DNA from: Chloroflexia bacterium
Lineage (GTDB): Bacteria; Chloroflexota; Chloroflexia; Thermomicrobiales; JALYUS01
DNA: 9,352 nucleotides
Assembly: GCA_025928215.1 (NCBI GenBank)
Contig: JAICJW010000160.1
Span: 1-9,352, forward strand
Direction of reading: 5' to 3'
A program made the translations under genes and the position numbers. This document shows, piece by piece, positions 1-7,055 of this stretch (positions are counted from its first letter, which is position 1; each line of letters opens with the position of its first letter). The notes under the pieces are model-generated. The model worked only from the letters and a program-made list of their open reading frames with translations. It did not search any database and had not been told where the DNA came from.

Positions 1-891
1 CGAGCGGTCGAAATCGGTGACCTGGCTCAGTGTGCCCCCACCGGCAGGTACGGTCCAGAGGCGGTCATTCGCGCCGCCTCTCGTGGGGTGGGCATTGCCG
101 ACGACCGCGAGCGTTGCGCCATCCGGCGACCATGCCGGGCTGCCGTATGCGCCATCGTGCGGCGTGACCTGCGTCAAGGCAGCCGAGGCCACATTCACTG
201 TCCAGACATCTATCCGCCGGTCATGGTCTTCGTTCTCGTCGCGATTGGAGGCGAAAGCGATTGTCGTGCTGTCCGGCGACCACGCGATCTGCCCGACGCC
301 CATCGTGCCATGGGTCAACTGGCGTGCCTCGCCGCCATCCGATGGTATCACGAACAACTGCTTGCGCGTATGGTCGAAGAAACCCTCGCCATCGTACTTG
401 TACTTGGCGCGGGTAATGATCTTTGGCTTGTCGCTGTCATCCTTGTAGGCTACGTTGTGCTCGGCTTCCGGGAGCGACGGCACTTTGCAGAGAAAGGCGA
501 TCTGCTTTCCGTCCGGCGACCACTGCGGTTCAGATGCCGCATGATCGTCGTCGGTGGTCAGTCGCTGAGCCTCGCCGCCATTGGCGACATCGAGGACGAA
601 GATTTGCCCCTTCATGCCGCGATCCGAAACGAAAGCGATCCGCGTGCCATCCGGCGACCATACGGGGTTCGTGTCCTTCTTTTCCCCACTCGTCACCTGG
701 CGGGCGTCGCCATCGGCGGTCGGAATGATCCAGATGCTCGCCCGATTGCGATTCACTTCCCCATCGGGCTGCGTGACGGTGCAGGCGATCCGCGAACCGT
801 CCGGGGAGAGCGCCACATCATCCACGAAGCGCAGGCGGAACAGGTCGGTCGCTGAGATACTACGCGTGCGTGCCGGTGCGGCGGTAGCCAT
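1..891 (-). CDS. S9-family peptidase, N-terminal beta-propeller part (partial)
   Basis: The reading frame starts at ATG 891 and stays open to the left edge, giving 297 visible residues. It carries repeated propeller signatures: LSPDG near residue 28, then WSPDG or WSPDS at plus-strand positions 646-660, 508-522, 268-282 and 118-132. These are followed by strand patterns such as RIAFVSDR, QIAFLC and TIAFASNRDEN, and by linker motifs such as GGEARQLT. This is the WD40-like/PD40 propeller that caps the catalytic domain in S9 acylaminoacyl-peptidase-type serine peptidases, which cleave short peptides, usually in the cytosol. No signal peptide is visible (N-terminus MATAAPARTRS). An AAAGGA ribosome site lies about 10 nt upstream of the start, and two nearer ATGs are out of frame. 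Family length is usually about 640-680 residues, so the alpha/beta hydrolase catalytic half should lie to the left. A TolB-like protein without a protease domain is the main alternative. It is transcribed divergently from the prenyltransferase gene. Confidence 0.87.
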   Translation of the reverse strand, partial: MATAAPARTRSISATDLFRLRFVDDVALSPDGSRIACTVTQPDGEVNRNRASIWIIPTADGDARQVTSGEKKDTNPVWSPDGTRIAFVSDRGMKGQIFVLDVANGGEAQRLTTDDDHAASEPQWSPDGKQIAFLCKVPSLPEAEHNVAYKDDSDKPKIITRAKYKYDGEGFFDHTRKQLFVIPSDGGEARQLTHGTMGVGQIAWSPDSTTIAFASNRDENEDHDRRIDVWTVNVASAALTQVTPHDGAYGSPAWSPDGATLAVVGNAHPTRGGANDRLWTVPAGGGTLSQVTDFDRS

Positions 892-990
892 GCCATCATC
901 CTTTCCATTGGCGTATGATGCGCCAACAACGTCTCTAGACCATGCGCGCTATGATACCAAAGGGTGCAAGGATACGACGTGAGGTGAGTA
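892..990. promoter_or_regulatory. divergent intergenic region with a 19-bp dyad
   Basis: This 99-nt region separates two divergent genes and must hold promoters for both unless they are read from elsewhere. An inverted repeat, TTGGCG-N7-CGCCAA, lies at 908-926 and could be an operator. A TATGAT sequence at 950-955 on the plus strand resembles a -10 box, but no good -35 sits at the right distance. The GAGG at 981-984 is the ribosome site for the GTG start at 991. The dyad and the GAGG are seen directly; regulatory function is inference. Confidence 0.35.
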
Positions 991-1875
991 GTGGAACCGA
1001 TTCCTGCCGCATTGTACCCATCCGTGGGGACAGAGGGTTGGTGGTGGCGGACACGCGGATACGTCCGACTCATGCACCCTTTCCCGGTGGCGATGAATGC
1101 CGTCGCTGCCGTTGCGTTTTCGCTGCTCGCCGCCCACGGTCGGACGGGAATGCGCGCGCCTTTCTTGATCGCGGCAGCGATTATTGGCTCGCAAGCGACC
1201 GTCGGTGTCGTCAACGACCTGCGGGATCGCGACCTCGACGCGGTGGGGAAGCCGGAAAAGCCGCTCGTTTCCGGACGCGTCTCCGTGCGGGGTGCGGTCT
1301 GCACCGGTACAGGGATGGCAGTGGTCGCGCTCGTCGCGGGGGCAGCGCTCGGGTGGCTCTCCTTGCTGCTCGTGATCGCCATGACGGCGGCTGGATTGGT
1401 CTATGACCTCTGGCTGAAGCGGACGGCGGTCTCCTTTCTTCCCTATATCTTCGGGCTGCCGATCCTGCCGATGTGGGCCTGGATCTGCGTGCGCGATGCG
1501 CCCCACCGCCTCTGGCTCACCTATCCACTGGGCATACTTGTTGGCTTCGGACTCCATCTTGCCAACGCGCTGCCGGACACCGAGCGGGATCATGCCGGCG
1601 GTATCCGGGGGATCGTGCAAGTCGTCGGGACACGGGCGGCGCTGCTCCTCTGCCTCGGGTCATTCGCGGTCACACTCTTGATCGTCGCTGTGCTGACGGC
1701 GACGCGCCGGGATGCGGCGGTCGTTGTCCTGCTTGGCGGTGCGGCGGTGTTGCTGGTAGGGGCAGCAGTGTCCGCTCTGGTACAGCCGACGACGAGCACG
1801 TGGCAACGGAACTGGGGGCTGCTGATTGGCTGCGCGATCGGCATTGCGGCGGCGTGGTTGCGCGCGCTTTCCTAG
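991..1875 (+). CDS. UbiA-family membrane prenyltransferase
   Basis: A 294-residue polytopic membrane protein with both aspartate-rich motifs of the UbiA superfamily: NDLRDRDLD at residues 75-83, followed by the usual KPEKPLVSG, and the second motif NALPDTERDHAGG at 192-204 (D196, D200). YDLWLKR at 138-144 matches the conserved loop between helices. About eight or nine hydrophobic segments lie between residues 33 and 291. The family transfers an isoprenoid chain from a diphosphate donor to an aromatic or polar acceptor in the membrane, using Mg2+ held by the aspartates. The acceptor cannot be read from the sequence: quinone head group, digeranylgeranylglyceryl-phosphate-type lipid and chlorophyll-synthase-like branches share these motifs. 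The start is GTG, supported by GAGG six nt upstream. It is the first gene of a three-gene unit, and its stop codon runs into the ribosome site of the hydrolase. Confidence 0.88.
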   Translation: MEPIPAALYPSVGTEGWWWRTRGYVRLMHPFPVAMNAVAAVAFSLLAAHGRTGMRAPFLIAAAIIGSQATVGVVNDLRDRDLDAVGKPEKPLVSGRVSVRGAVCTGTGMAVVALVAGAALGWLSLLLVIAMTAAGLVYDLWLKRTAVSFLPYIFGLPILPMWAWICVRDAPHRLWLTYPLGILVGFGLHLANALPDTERDHAGGIRGIVQVVGTRAALLLCLGSFAVTLLIVAVLTATRRDAAVVVLLGGAAVLLVGAAVSALVQPTTSTWQRNWGLLIGCAIGIAAAWLRALS

Positions 1876-1882
1876 GGGGCAT

Positions 1883-2776
1883 ATGGCGGGAATCTCCGTT
1901 ACTGAACGCTGGCAGGTCTGGAAGGGCTTCCGTTATCGCGTCTGGGAGCGCCCCGTGCCGGGGAGTACAATGCCGCCGCTCGTGCTTATCCACGGTTATG
2001 CCGCATGCGTTGAGCAGTGGGGCCGCTTCATCCGGGACATCGGGCCAGATGTGCCGGTCTATGCGCTCGACCTCATCGGCTTTGGCGAGGCGAGCAAACC
2101 ACGCCATGCGGAGTACGGCCGCGCGTTCTATCTCGCGCAACTGGAGCACCTGCGGCATGCCTACAGGCTGGCGCGCGTCGTGGCGGTCGGGCATTCCCTC
2201 GGCGGGATGCTGGCCGTTGAGTGGGCAGCCGCGCAACCGGAGATTGTCGCATCAGTCATTGCCCTCGCGCCGGGCGGGCTTCTGTCCGGTGACGAATTCA
2301 GCCCCCGACAGCAAGCAGTGATGCGCAAATTTGCGACACCGGCAATCACCCGCCTGCTGTTTGGCCTCATCAGTCATCTCCCCTATCGGCTGCTCTCCGC
2401 GCCTGCATACGCGGATCGTGCAGCGATGGAGCCGTATACGCAGGCGGCCCTCAAGCGCGCGCTCCGCTCCCCGGGTGCGGCGTGGTCGTATTCCGCACTG
2501 TTCCGCAATCAGGCGGCTTTCCATGCCGCCGCCCGTACCGCGGCGGTTCGCTGCCCGCTGCACGTCATCTGGGGGGCGCGTGACGGGCAGGTGTCACGCG
2601 CGGACATCGCGGCGCTCGCGCGCCGCTTCCCGTGCCTGACGCTGACCGAACTCGAAGGCGGCGGGCACTGCGTCCACGAAGAGCGCTCCCGCGAGGTTGC
2701 CGCTGAAGTGCGCACGCTGCTCGTCGCCGACGGTCTTCTCGAACCCGTACCGGCGCCGTTGATGGTCGCTAATTGA
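1883..2776 (+). CDS. alpha/beta hydrolase
   Basis: A 297-residue alpha/beta-hydrolase-fold protein. The oxyanion motif HG is at residues 37-38 (LVLIHGYAA), the strand-turn ALDLIGFGEASKP at 61-73, the nucleophile elbow GHSLGG at 103-108 with Ser105, the acid in GARDG (Asp234), and the base His262 in GGGHCVHEE, so the triad is complete. A helical cap lies around residues 135-215. The lid and N-terminal style (WKGFRYRVWE, PVYALDLIGFGEASKP) resemble cyanobacterial and plant pheophytinase-like hydrolases, but the substrate is unknown. The start is ATG 1883, seven nt after the UbiA stop, with a GGGGG ribosome site at 1875-1879. An in-frame ATG at 1826 would overlap UbiA by 50 nt and gives an unrelated arginine-rich N-terminus, so it was not used. 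Close packing argues for co-transcription with the prenyltransferase and metallohydrolase. Confidence 0.88.
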   Translation: MAGISVTERWQVWKGFRYRVWERPVPGSTMPPLVLIHGYAACVEQWGRFIRDIGPDVPVYALDLIGFGEASKPRHAEYGRAFYLAQLEHLRHAYRLARVVAVGHSLGGMLAVEWAAAQPEIVASVIALAPGGLLSGDEFSPRQQAVMRKFATPAITRLLFGLISHLPYRLLSAPAYADRAAMEPYTQAALKRALRSPGAAWSYSALFRNQAAFHAAARTAAVRCPLHVIWGARDGQVSRADIAALARRFPCLTLTELEGGGHCVHEERSREVAAEVRTLLVADGLLEPVPAPLMVAN

Positions 2777-2793
2777 ATGGAAATGAGGCGCGG

Positions 2794-3549
2794 ATGGATG
2801 TCACGATGCTTGGTACTGGATCGCCGATGGCACCGGAGCGGAACGCGACCGGCTTGCTCGTTACCGCGCCGGGGTGCGCGCCGCTGCTGATTGACACCTG
2901 TGGCGGCTTCGAATTGCCCCGCCAACTGGCGCGCATCGGGCAGCCCATCAATCAGTTACAGAACGTGATCGTCACGCACCGGCATATGGATCATGCGGGC
3001 GGGATGCCCGCGCTCTTCATCGCCTCCATCCCCCTGAATCTGTACGCGCTGCCGGACACGCACATGGGTATCCGCGATCTGATGAACGCCTGTTTTCCCG
3101 AATGGCCGATTCATCCCGAGGTCGAGCGCATACCCATCGAGCCGGGAACGCCCTATCGCATCGGCGACTTCGCCGTTGAGTTCTATTCCGCTGATCATCG
3201 CGTGCCGACGGTTGCAGTGCGGGTGCAGCATAATGGGCGGACACTCGGCTTCAGCGCGGATGGTGTCCCGAATGAGGGCATGGTTGCCTGCGCTCGCGAT
3301 GCCGACCTCTTTATCTGCGACGCGCTCTGTGCCGCGCGGGATGGCGCGGAATGGGCGACGCGCGCGCGGAGTCTGATGCATCCGGTCGCGCGTGAAGCCG
3401 CCGAGATGGCGGTCGCGGCGAACGCACGGTCGCTCGCGCTCACCCATCTTGCCCGGTACGCCAATGCCGACAATCTGCTCGCCGAAGCGCGCGAAGTCTT
3501 CAGCGGCCCGGTCGTTGTCCTCGATGACGGAATGCGTCTCTCAGTGTAG
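2794..3549 (+). CDS. RNase Z/arylsulfatase-like MBL-fold metallohydrolase
   Basis: A 251-residue metallo-beta-lactamase-fold protein. MLGTGSPM at residues 5-12 is the typical first strand. The zinc motif HRHMDH is at 62-67 (H62, H64, D66, H67), within THRHMDHAGG. Further likely ligands are H135 in ADHRVPTVAVR, D156 in FSADGVP, and H218 in LTHLARY. H196 in MHPVAREAAEMA matches the His-plus-helix segment seen in RNase Z-like members. These patterns place it near the tRNase Z/arylsulfatase branch rather than true beta-lactamases. No long exosite arm is visible, so a tRNA 3'-processing role is doubtful; phosphodiester or ester hydrolysis are options. A TTG at 2773 overlaps the hydrolase stop, but ATG 2794 with GAGG at 2785-2788 is the better start. 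It is the last gene of the UbiA-hydrolase unit and converges with the minus-strand operon across 42 nt, where I see no clear terminator hairpin. Confidence 0.85.
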   Translation: MDVTMLGTGSPMAPERNATGLLVTAPGCAPLLIDTCGGFELPRQLARIGQPINQLQNVIVTHRHMDHAGGMPALFIASIPLNLYALPDTHMGIRDLMNACFPEWPIHPEVERIPIEPGTPYRIGDFAVEFYSADHRVPTVAVRVQHNGRTLGFSADGVPNEGMVACARDADLFICDALCAARDGAEWATRARSLMHPVAREAAEMAVAANARSLALTHLARYANADNLLAEAREVFSGPVVVLDDGMRLSV

Positions 3550-3591
3550 CCCGCCACCACCGGATCAATGGCACGGAAATCCGCGCTCGTA

Positions 3592-4572
3592 TCATTCCCC
3601 TCGATAATGCGGGAGCACATCGCTGCCGAGTTGTTCGACCGCCGCGAGTGGATCGGGGCCGAGCGGCGGGCCGAAACTGAGATGACGCGCGCCCATCGCG
3701 ACGAGCGTGTCGAGCCGCGCGATCAGATTCTGCGCGGTGCCGACGACGCCGATACGCAGCATCTTCTCCGTCACGAGCGCACGGGCCTTTTCAGGGTCGC
3801 GCTCCGTCATCATCGCGTGCTCGATGGGGCCGAAATCGGCCTTCGTGACGCCGAGCCGGGCGAGGATCAGTGGGCTGAGACCGGCGCCGTAATAGGCGAT
3901 TTTGTCGCGCAGGGCGGTTTCGGCGGCGCGAGCATCGTCCGAGAGCGAAACCCAGATGCACGCAGCGAGATCAATGTCCGCTATGGCGCGCCCGGCTGCT
4001 GCCGCACCTGCTTCAACGAGCGGGCGGACAGTGGCGAAATGCTCCGGCGGAAAGAGGAGCGGTAGCACCCCGTCCGCGACCTCGCCCGCCAGCCGCAGCA
4101 TCTTCGGCCCCATCGCGCCGAGGTAGACCGGCACACGCCGCCGGGGCGTGAAGCGAAGGTACGCTTCGGGTGTCCATCCTTCGGCGCTGCCGCCGGAAAG
4201 GAGCGCGTTGATCTGAGCAATCGCGCGGCGCGTCTCGGCGAGGGGCTGCTCCTGCGTGATGTTGACCCATTTCAGCAGTTCCGCGCCACCGGCGGCGATG
4301 CCGAGATTGAACCGCCCGTCGCTGACCTCGTCCAGTGTCGCGGCGAGCATGGCGATTTCGGCGGGATGGATCGTGTAGGGGTTGACGACGCACGTCCCGA
4401 TCTCGATGCGCGTCGTCGCCTGTGCGATGGTGGTGAGGATGACGGGAACCGAACGTAAAAGGAGGTCATTGCTCACCCAGAACTGGTCAAACCCGGCGGC
4501 CTCGGCAGTTTGTGCGAGCGCGACATAATCCGCGACCGGCAAATCGTTGTTCAAACGGATGGAGAACTTCAT
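3592..4572 (-). CDS. LLM-class, probably F420-dependent oxidoreductase
   Basis: A 326-residue bacterial-luciferase-like TIM-barrel protein. Diagnostic stretches are FDQFWVSND at residues 28-36, NPYTIHPAEIAM at 64-75, LDEVSDGRFNLGIAAG at 80-95 and VPVYLGAMGPKMLRLAGEVADGVL-like at 147-170. These are the usual features of the methylenetetrahydromethanopterin reductase-like, F420-using branch, though FMN use cannot be excluded from sequence alone. The family moves hydride between F420 and a small carbonyl or imine substrate, or acts as a monooxygenase with FMN. The start ATG 4572 overlaps the RidA stop as ATGA, implying translational coupling; the ribosome site is weak, consistent with that. An upstream in-frame ATG at 4710 would run through most of the RidA gene and gives a non-family N-terminus. 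It is the last gene of the aromatic operon, and its substrate is unknown. Confidence 0.88.
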   Translation of the reverse strand: MKFSIRLNNDLPVADYVALAQTAEAAGFDQFWVSNDLLLRSVPVILTTIAQATTRIEIGTCVVNPYTIHPAEIAMLAATLDEVSDGRFNLGIAAGGAELLKWVNITQEQPLAETRRAIAQINALLSGGSAEGWTPEAYLRFTPRRRVPVYLGAMGPKMLRLAGEVADGVLPLLFPPEHFATVRPLVEAGAAAAGRAIADIDLAACIWVSLSDDARAAETALRDKIAYYGAGLSPLILARLGVTKADFGPIEHAMMTERDPEKARALVTEKMLRIGVVGTAQNLIARLDTLVAMGARHLSFGPPLGPDPLAAVEQLGSDVLPHYRGE

Positions 4573-4970
4573 CGTGTGTCCGCGATCAGCGCGTCGGCAT
4601 CTATCTCCACGAGATAGCCGGAGCCGACGAGCCTGCTCACCTCGACAAGGGTGTTCGCCGGTCGCACGGCGGCGAAGAAGCGTGCATGTGCTTTGCCAAT
4701 CGCCTCCCAATCGTCCGCATTCGTAACGTAGATGCGCGTCCGAACGACATCGGCCATCGTTGCCCCCGCCTCAAGGAGCGCCCGCTCGATTTTCTCCAGG
4801 ATGGCGACGGATTGCGCATAGGGATCGCCCGCGCCGATGATCTCCCCATCCGCATCCGTCGCGGTCGTTCCTGAGACAAAGACCCACTCCCCCACGCGAA
4901 GCGCCCGCGAATACCCGACCCGCTCTTCCCACACACTCCCCGATGAAATTCGCTGCCGCCGGTCTTGCAT
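4569..4970 (-). CDS. RidA (YjgF/YER057c/UK114) family protein
   Basis: A 133-residue protein of the size and pattern of the RidA family, trimeric enzymes or binders that hydrolyse enamine/imine or related intermediates. Seen here: VGEWVFVSGTTATDADGEIIG at 26-46 region, ILEKIERALLEAGATMADVVRTRIYVTN at about 57-84, and the C-terminal RPANTLVEVSRLVGSGYLVEIDADALI at about 103-129. The substrate-anchoring arginine of classical RidA (Arg105 in E. coli, in the PARSCVEV segment) aligns with Asn106 here, so this is probably not a canonical 2-iminoacid deaminase but a member of a subgroup lacking that residue. The start at ATG 4970 has GAGGGGG about five nt upstream; ATG 4982 is possible but poorer. 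It follows the flavin reductase by 24 nt and overlaps the LLM start by four nt. Its role in the pathway is unknown; it may act on the product of the LLM or ring-cleavage enzymes. Confidence 0.88.
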   Translation of the reverse strand: MQDRRQRISSGSVWEERVGYSRALRVGEWVFVSGTTATDADGEIIGAGDPYAQSVAILEKIERALLEAGATMADVVRTRIYVTNADDWEAIGKAHARFFAAVRPANTLVEVSRLVGSGYLVEIDADALIADTR

Positions 4971-4994
4971 TTGCCCCCTCATTGCTCAGCGTTG

Positions 4995-5558
4995 CTATCC
5001 GTGCCATTCCTCGTGATAGACGCGCACATCGTGATTGAGCCAGGGTTCCGGGGCACTTTGTCCGGCAGCGGATTCCACAAGGAGCCGACGGTACTTGCCG
5101 GCGAAATAGACGAGCGGATGCGCACCGACATCGCCACGAATGAGCGCCGTGACCCGACCGATCACAATCGCGTGATCGCCGCCATCCAGCACCTGGTGCA
5201 CATCGCAGCGGAGCGACGCGAGGCAGCCGAGGATCACCGGCGCGGCAATATCCGTGGAGAAGTGCAGGACATCGGCGATGCCCTCTTGCGGCTGCCCGGC
5301 GAAGTTGCGCGAGATCGCCTCCTGCCCCTCATGCAGGAAGTTCACGGCGAACGCCCCCGCCTCCTGAATCAAGGGGTGCAATCGTGCGCGCCGGTCAACA
5401 CAGACGATGATGAGAAGCGGATCGAGCGAGAGGCTCGCGAAGGCGTTCGCCGTCATGCCGTGAACATCCTCACCGACGCGCGTCGTGACGACCGTCACGC
5501 CCGTCGCGAACAGCCCAACGAGATTGCGAAACTCGCGCCGATCAATCGCCTCATCCAC
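4995..5558 (-). CDS. hpaC: flavin reductase, HpaC/RutF-like
   Basis: A 187-residue (198 from the alternative start) flavin reductase-like domain protein. Family signatures are FRNLVGLFATGVTVVTT at 10-26, GMTANAFASLSLDP at 34-47 (flavin-binding), FAVNFL at 70-75 and GDHAIVIGRV at 127-136. It would reduce FMN or FAD with NAD(P)H and hand the free reduced flavin to a partner monooxygenase, here most simply HpaB just upstream; the symbol rests on that context, since HpaC and RutF cannot be told apart by eye. Start choice: GTG 5558 overlaps the hpaB stop by eight nt and gives an N-terminus of normal family length. ATG 5591 has a perfect AGGAGG but with zero spacing and an overlap of 41 nt, so I prefer GTG, with moderate confidence. 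The gene ends 24 nt before the RidA start. Confidence 0.85.
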   Translation of the reverse strand: MDEAIDRREFRNLVGLFATGVTVVTTRVGEDVHGMTANAFASLSLDPLLIIVCVDRRARLHPLIQEAGAFAVNFLHEGQEAISRNFAGQPQEGIADVLHFSTDIAAPVILGCLASLRCDVHQVLDGGDHAIVIGRVTALIRGDVGAHPLVYFAGKYRRLLVESAAGQSAPEPWLNHDVRVYHEEWHG

Positions 5559-7035
5559 CGGCGGCCACCGGCGTTGGTGCGACCGATGCATCCTCCTGAT
5601 GGAGGAAGGAGCGGATGCGCTCCTTGAGTGGCTCCTTGTCGTAACCGAAGTAGAGCGCGCTCATCATGCGGATCGGGTCGCCGAAGAAGTACCGCTCATA
5701 GAGTTCCTGCCGCCCGCCGAAGCCGGAGCAGGCGATGTCCCAGGCGAGGCGGTAGAGCCGCACGCGCTCCTTGCCGTCCGCGTTCGCCGCCTGCAAGTAT
5801 TTCGAGACATCGGCGGCGATCGGCCCGGCGAAATCCGCCTCGGTGGCGATCGCCATCAAGCCGCTCGCGCCGAGCAGTTGGATGATCTCGACGATGCGTG
5901 GGTACATCTTCGGGAACATATTGCGGGCAATGTCGAGCGGCATGCGCGCGGGCGTCATCACGCCCCACGAATCGAGGTGCGCGTCCGCCTCTGCCGCCCG
6001 CAGGCATGCCTTCATCGTTTCGAGGTACGTCATTACCTCGGCGGCTTTTTCCTGCACATGCTGGAATTGTTCGATGGCGACGGTCTCGATCATCATGAGG
6101 ATGACACCGAGGAGAAATTCGGCTTTCGCGATATTCTTGATGCACACCTGGTGCATCATGTGGACGACGGCATCAGTCGCGCCGTAGCAGCCGTTGCAGC
6201 GCTCCATATCCCCGAAAAGGAACATCCGCTCCCACGGCACGGTGACATCATCGAAGACGACAATCGCGTCCATCTCCTCGAAGCGCGAGGCAAGCGGGTG
6301 ATCGAAGTGCGACTTACCCTGATCGAGCGATTCGCGGCAAATGAACTTCATGCCCGGCGTATCCGTCGCGATGGAGAAGGCGAAGGCGTATTTGTCCGCG
6401 TTTTCGTTCTTCACGACGGTCGAGGGGAAGACCATGATTTCGTCCGCTAAGGGCGCGCTCGTCGCGAGCATCCGGCAACCGCGAATCACGACGCCATCAC
6501 TGTTCGTCGTGACGATCCCGGCGGGCAAATAGGGGTCAGCCTGCTCGTTGACCCCCTTCGAGCGGTTCGCCTGCGGGTTAATCAGGGTATGCGTCAGACA
6601 GAGGTCGTGCTCGCGGATGTAGTCATAATAATTGCGGACATTCTCACCGAAACGGGGGTCGTTGGCGGCGAAGTAGTCGGACGCGGCGGCCATTGCCATG
6701 AAGGAGGTGTTCACGTAGTCTGGCGTCCGGCCCATCATGCCGCCGGAGTAGTTCGCCCACTGCCGCATCATCTCGCGCCGCCGCGCGAGGTCCGTCGGCG
6801 TGCGCGGTGTCAGGAACGATATCCCCACCCGGTCGCCCGTCGTCGGCGATGGATAGGTCATCACGTCGCGGAGTGCGGGATCGTACTGCATGTCGTAGAG
6901 ATGCGCGTATGATTCGACGCCGCGCCGCGTCGCGGGGTGCGTCGTGACATCGTCAACGCGCTCGCCGCCGATCCAGATTTCTCGCTTCATCTTTTTCAAA
7001 TCGGCGATGTATTGCGCTCCGCTTCGTGCTGGCAT
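5551..7035 (-). CDS. hpaB: 4-hydroxyphenylacetate 3-monooxygenase, oxygenase component
   Basis: A 494-residue protein of the HpaB/PvcC family, the oxygenase of the two-component system that ortho-hydroxylates 4-hydroxyphenylacetate to 3,4-dihydroxyphenylacetate with O2 and free FADH2. The acyl-CoA-dehydrogenase-like fold is recognisable from GRTPDYVNTSFMAM at 102-115, LTHTLINPQANRSKG at 147-161, GVVIRGCRMLATSAPLADE at 181-199, FDDVTVPWERMFLFGD at 261-276 and the acidic-helix C-terminal half ending with GDPIRMMSALYFGYDKEPLKERI. Arg103, Tyr107 and His149 match the substrate-binding trio Arg100/Tyr104/His142 of the Thermus enzyme. The length is close to that of the Thermus protein. The start at ATG 7035 has GGAG about nine nt upstream. 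Its 5' leader carries the heptamer inverted repeat. Its stop overlaps the flavin reductase start, which fits paired synthesis. Other phenol substrates of this family (phenol, chlorophenols) remain possible, but HpaD/E neighbours favour 4-hydroxyphenylacetate. Confidence 0.94.
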   Translation of the reverse strand: MPARSGAQYIADLKKMKREIWIGGERVDDVTTHPATRRGVESYAHLYDMQYDPALRDVMTYPSPTTGDRVGISFLTPRTPTDLARRREMMRQWANYSGGMMGRTPDYVNTSFMAMAAASDYFAANDPRFGENVRNYYDYIREHDLCLTHTLINPQANRSKGVNEQADPYLPAGIVTTNSDGVVIRGCRMLATSAPLADEIMVFPSTVVKNENADKYAFAFSIATDTPGMKFICRESLDQGKSHFDHPLASRFEEMDAIVVFDDVTVPWERMFLFGDMERCNGCYGATDAVVHMMHQVCIKNIAKAEFLLGVILMMIETVAIEQFQHVQEKAAEVMTYLETMKACLRAAEADAHLDSWGVMTPARMPLDIARNMFPKMYPRIVEIIQLLGASGLMAIATEADFAGPIAADVSKYLQAANADGKERVRLYRLAWDIACSGFGGRQELYERYFFGDPIRMMSALYFGYDKEPLKERIRSFLHQEDASVAPTPVAAGG

Positions 7036-7055
7036 GTGCTCACTCCGTTCGCGGG

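Noticed and set aside
118..660. recurrent DNA repeat ccggcgacca as a possible dispersed element
   Set aside because: The four copies are the codons of the propeller motif WSPDG/S in the minus-strand peptidase, so they are explained by protein repeat structure.
88..855. 255-codon open frame on the plus strand
   Set aside because: It is the complement of the S9 peptidase propeller; its repeated RRP segments are the antisense image of the WSPDG codons.
753..1620. minus-strand frames of 209 and 223 codons across the divergent region and UbiA
   Set aside because: They overlap the well-supported UbiA gene and the peptidase start, have low-complexity composition, and show no conserved motif.
1473..2321. 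282-codon plus-strand frame spanning the UbiA/hydrolase junction
   Set aside because: It is out of frame with two genes that both have full family motifs, and has Cys/Arg/Ser-rich composition without recognisable domains.
3550..3591. bidirectional terminator between the convergent units
   Set aside because: I could not find a stable stem with flanking T-tracts in the 42-nt gap.
4573..4710. 46-codon N-terminal extension of the LLM gene
   Set aside because: It runs inside the RidA gene in another frame and does not resemble LLM N-termini; MKFSIRLN at 4572 is the family start.
5485..6450. 321-codon open frame on the plus strand
   Set aside because: It lies antisense to hpaB and the flavin reductase; its translation is His/Asp/Arg-rich with no family pattern, as expected from the complement of a high-GC gene.
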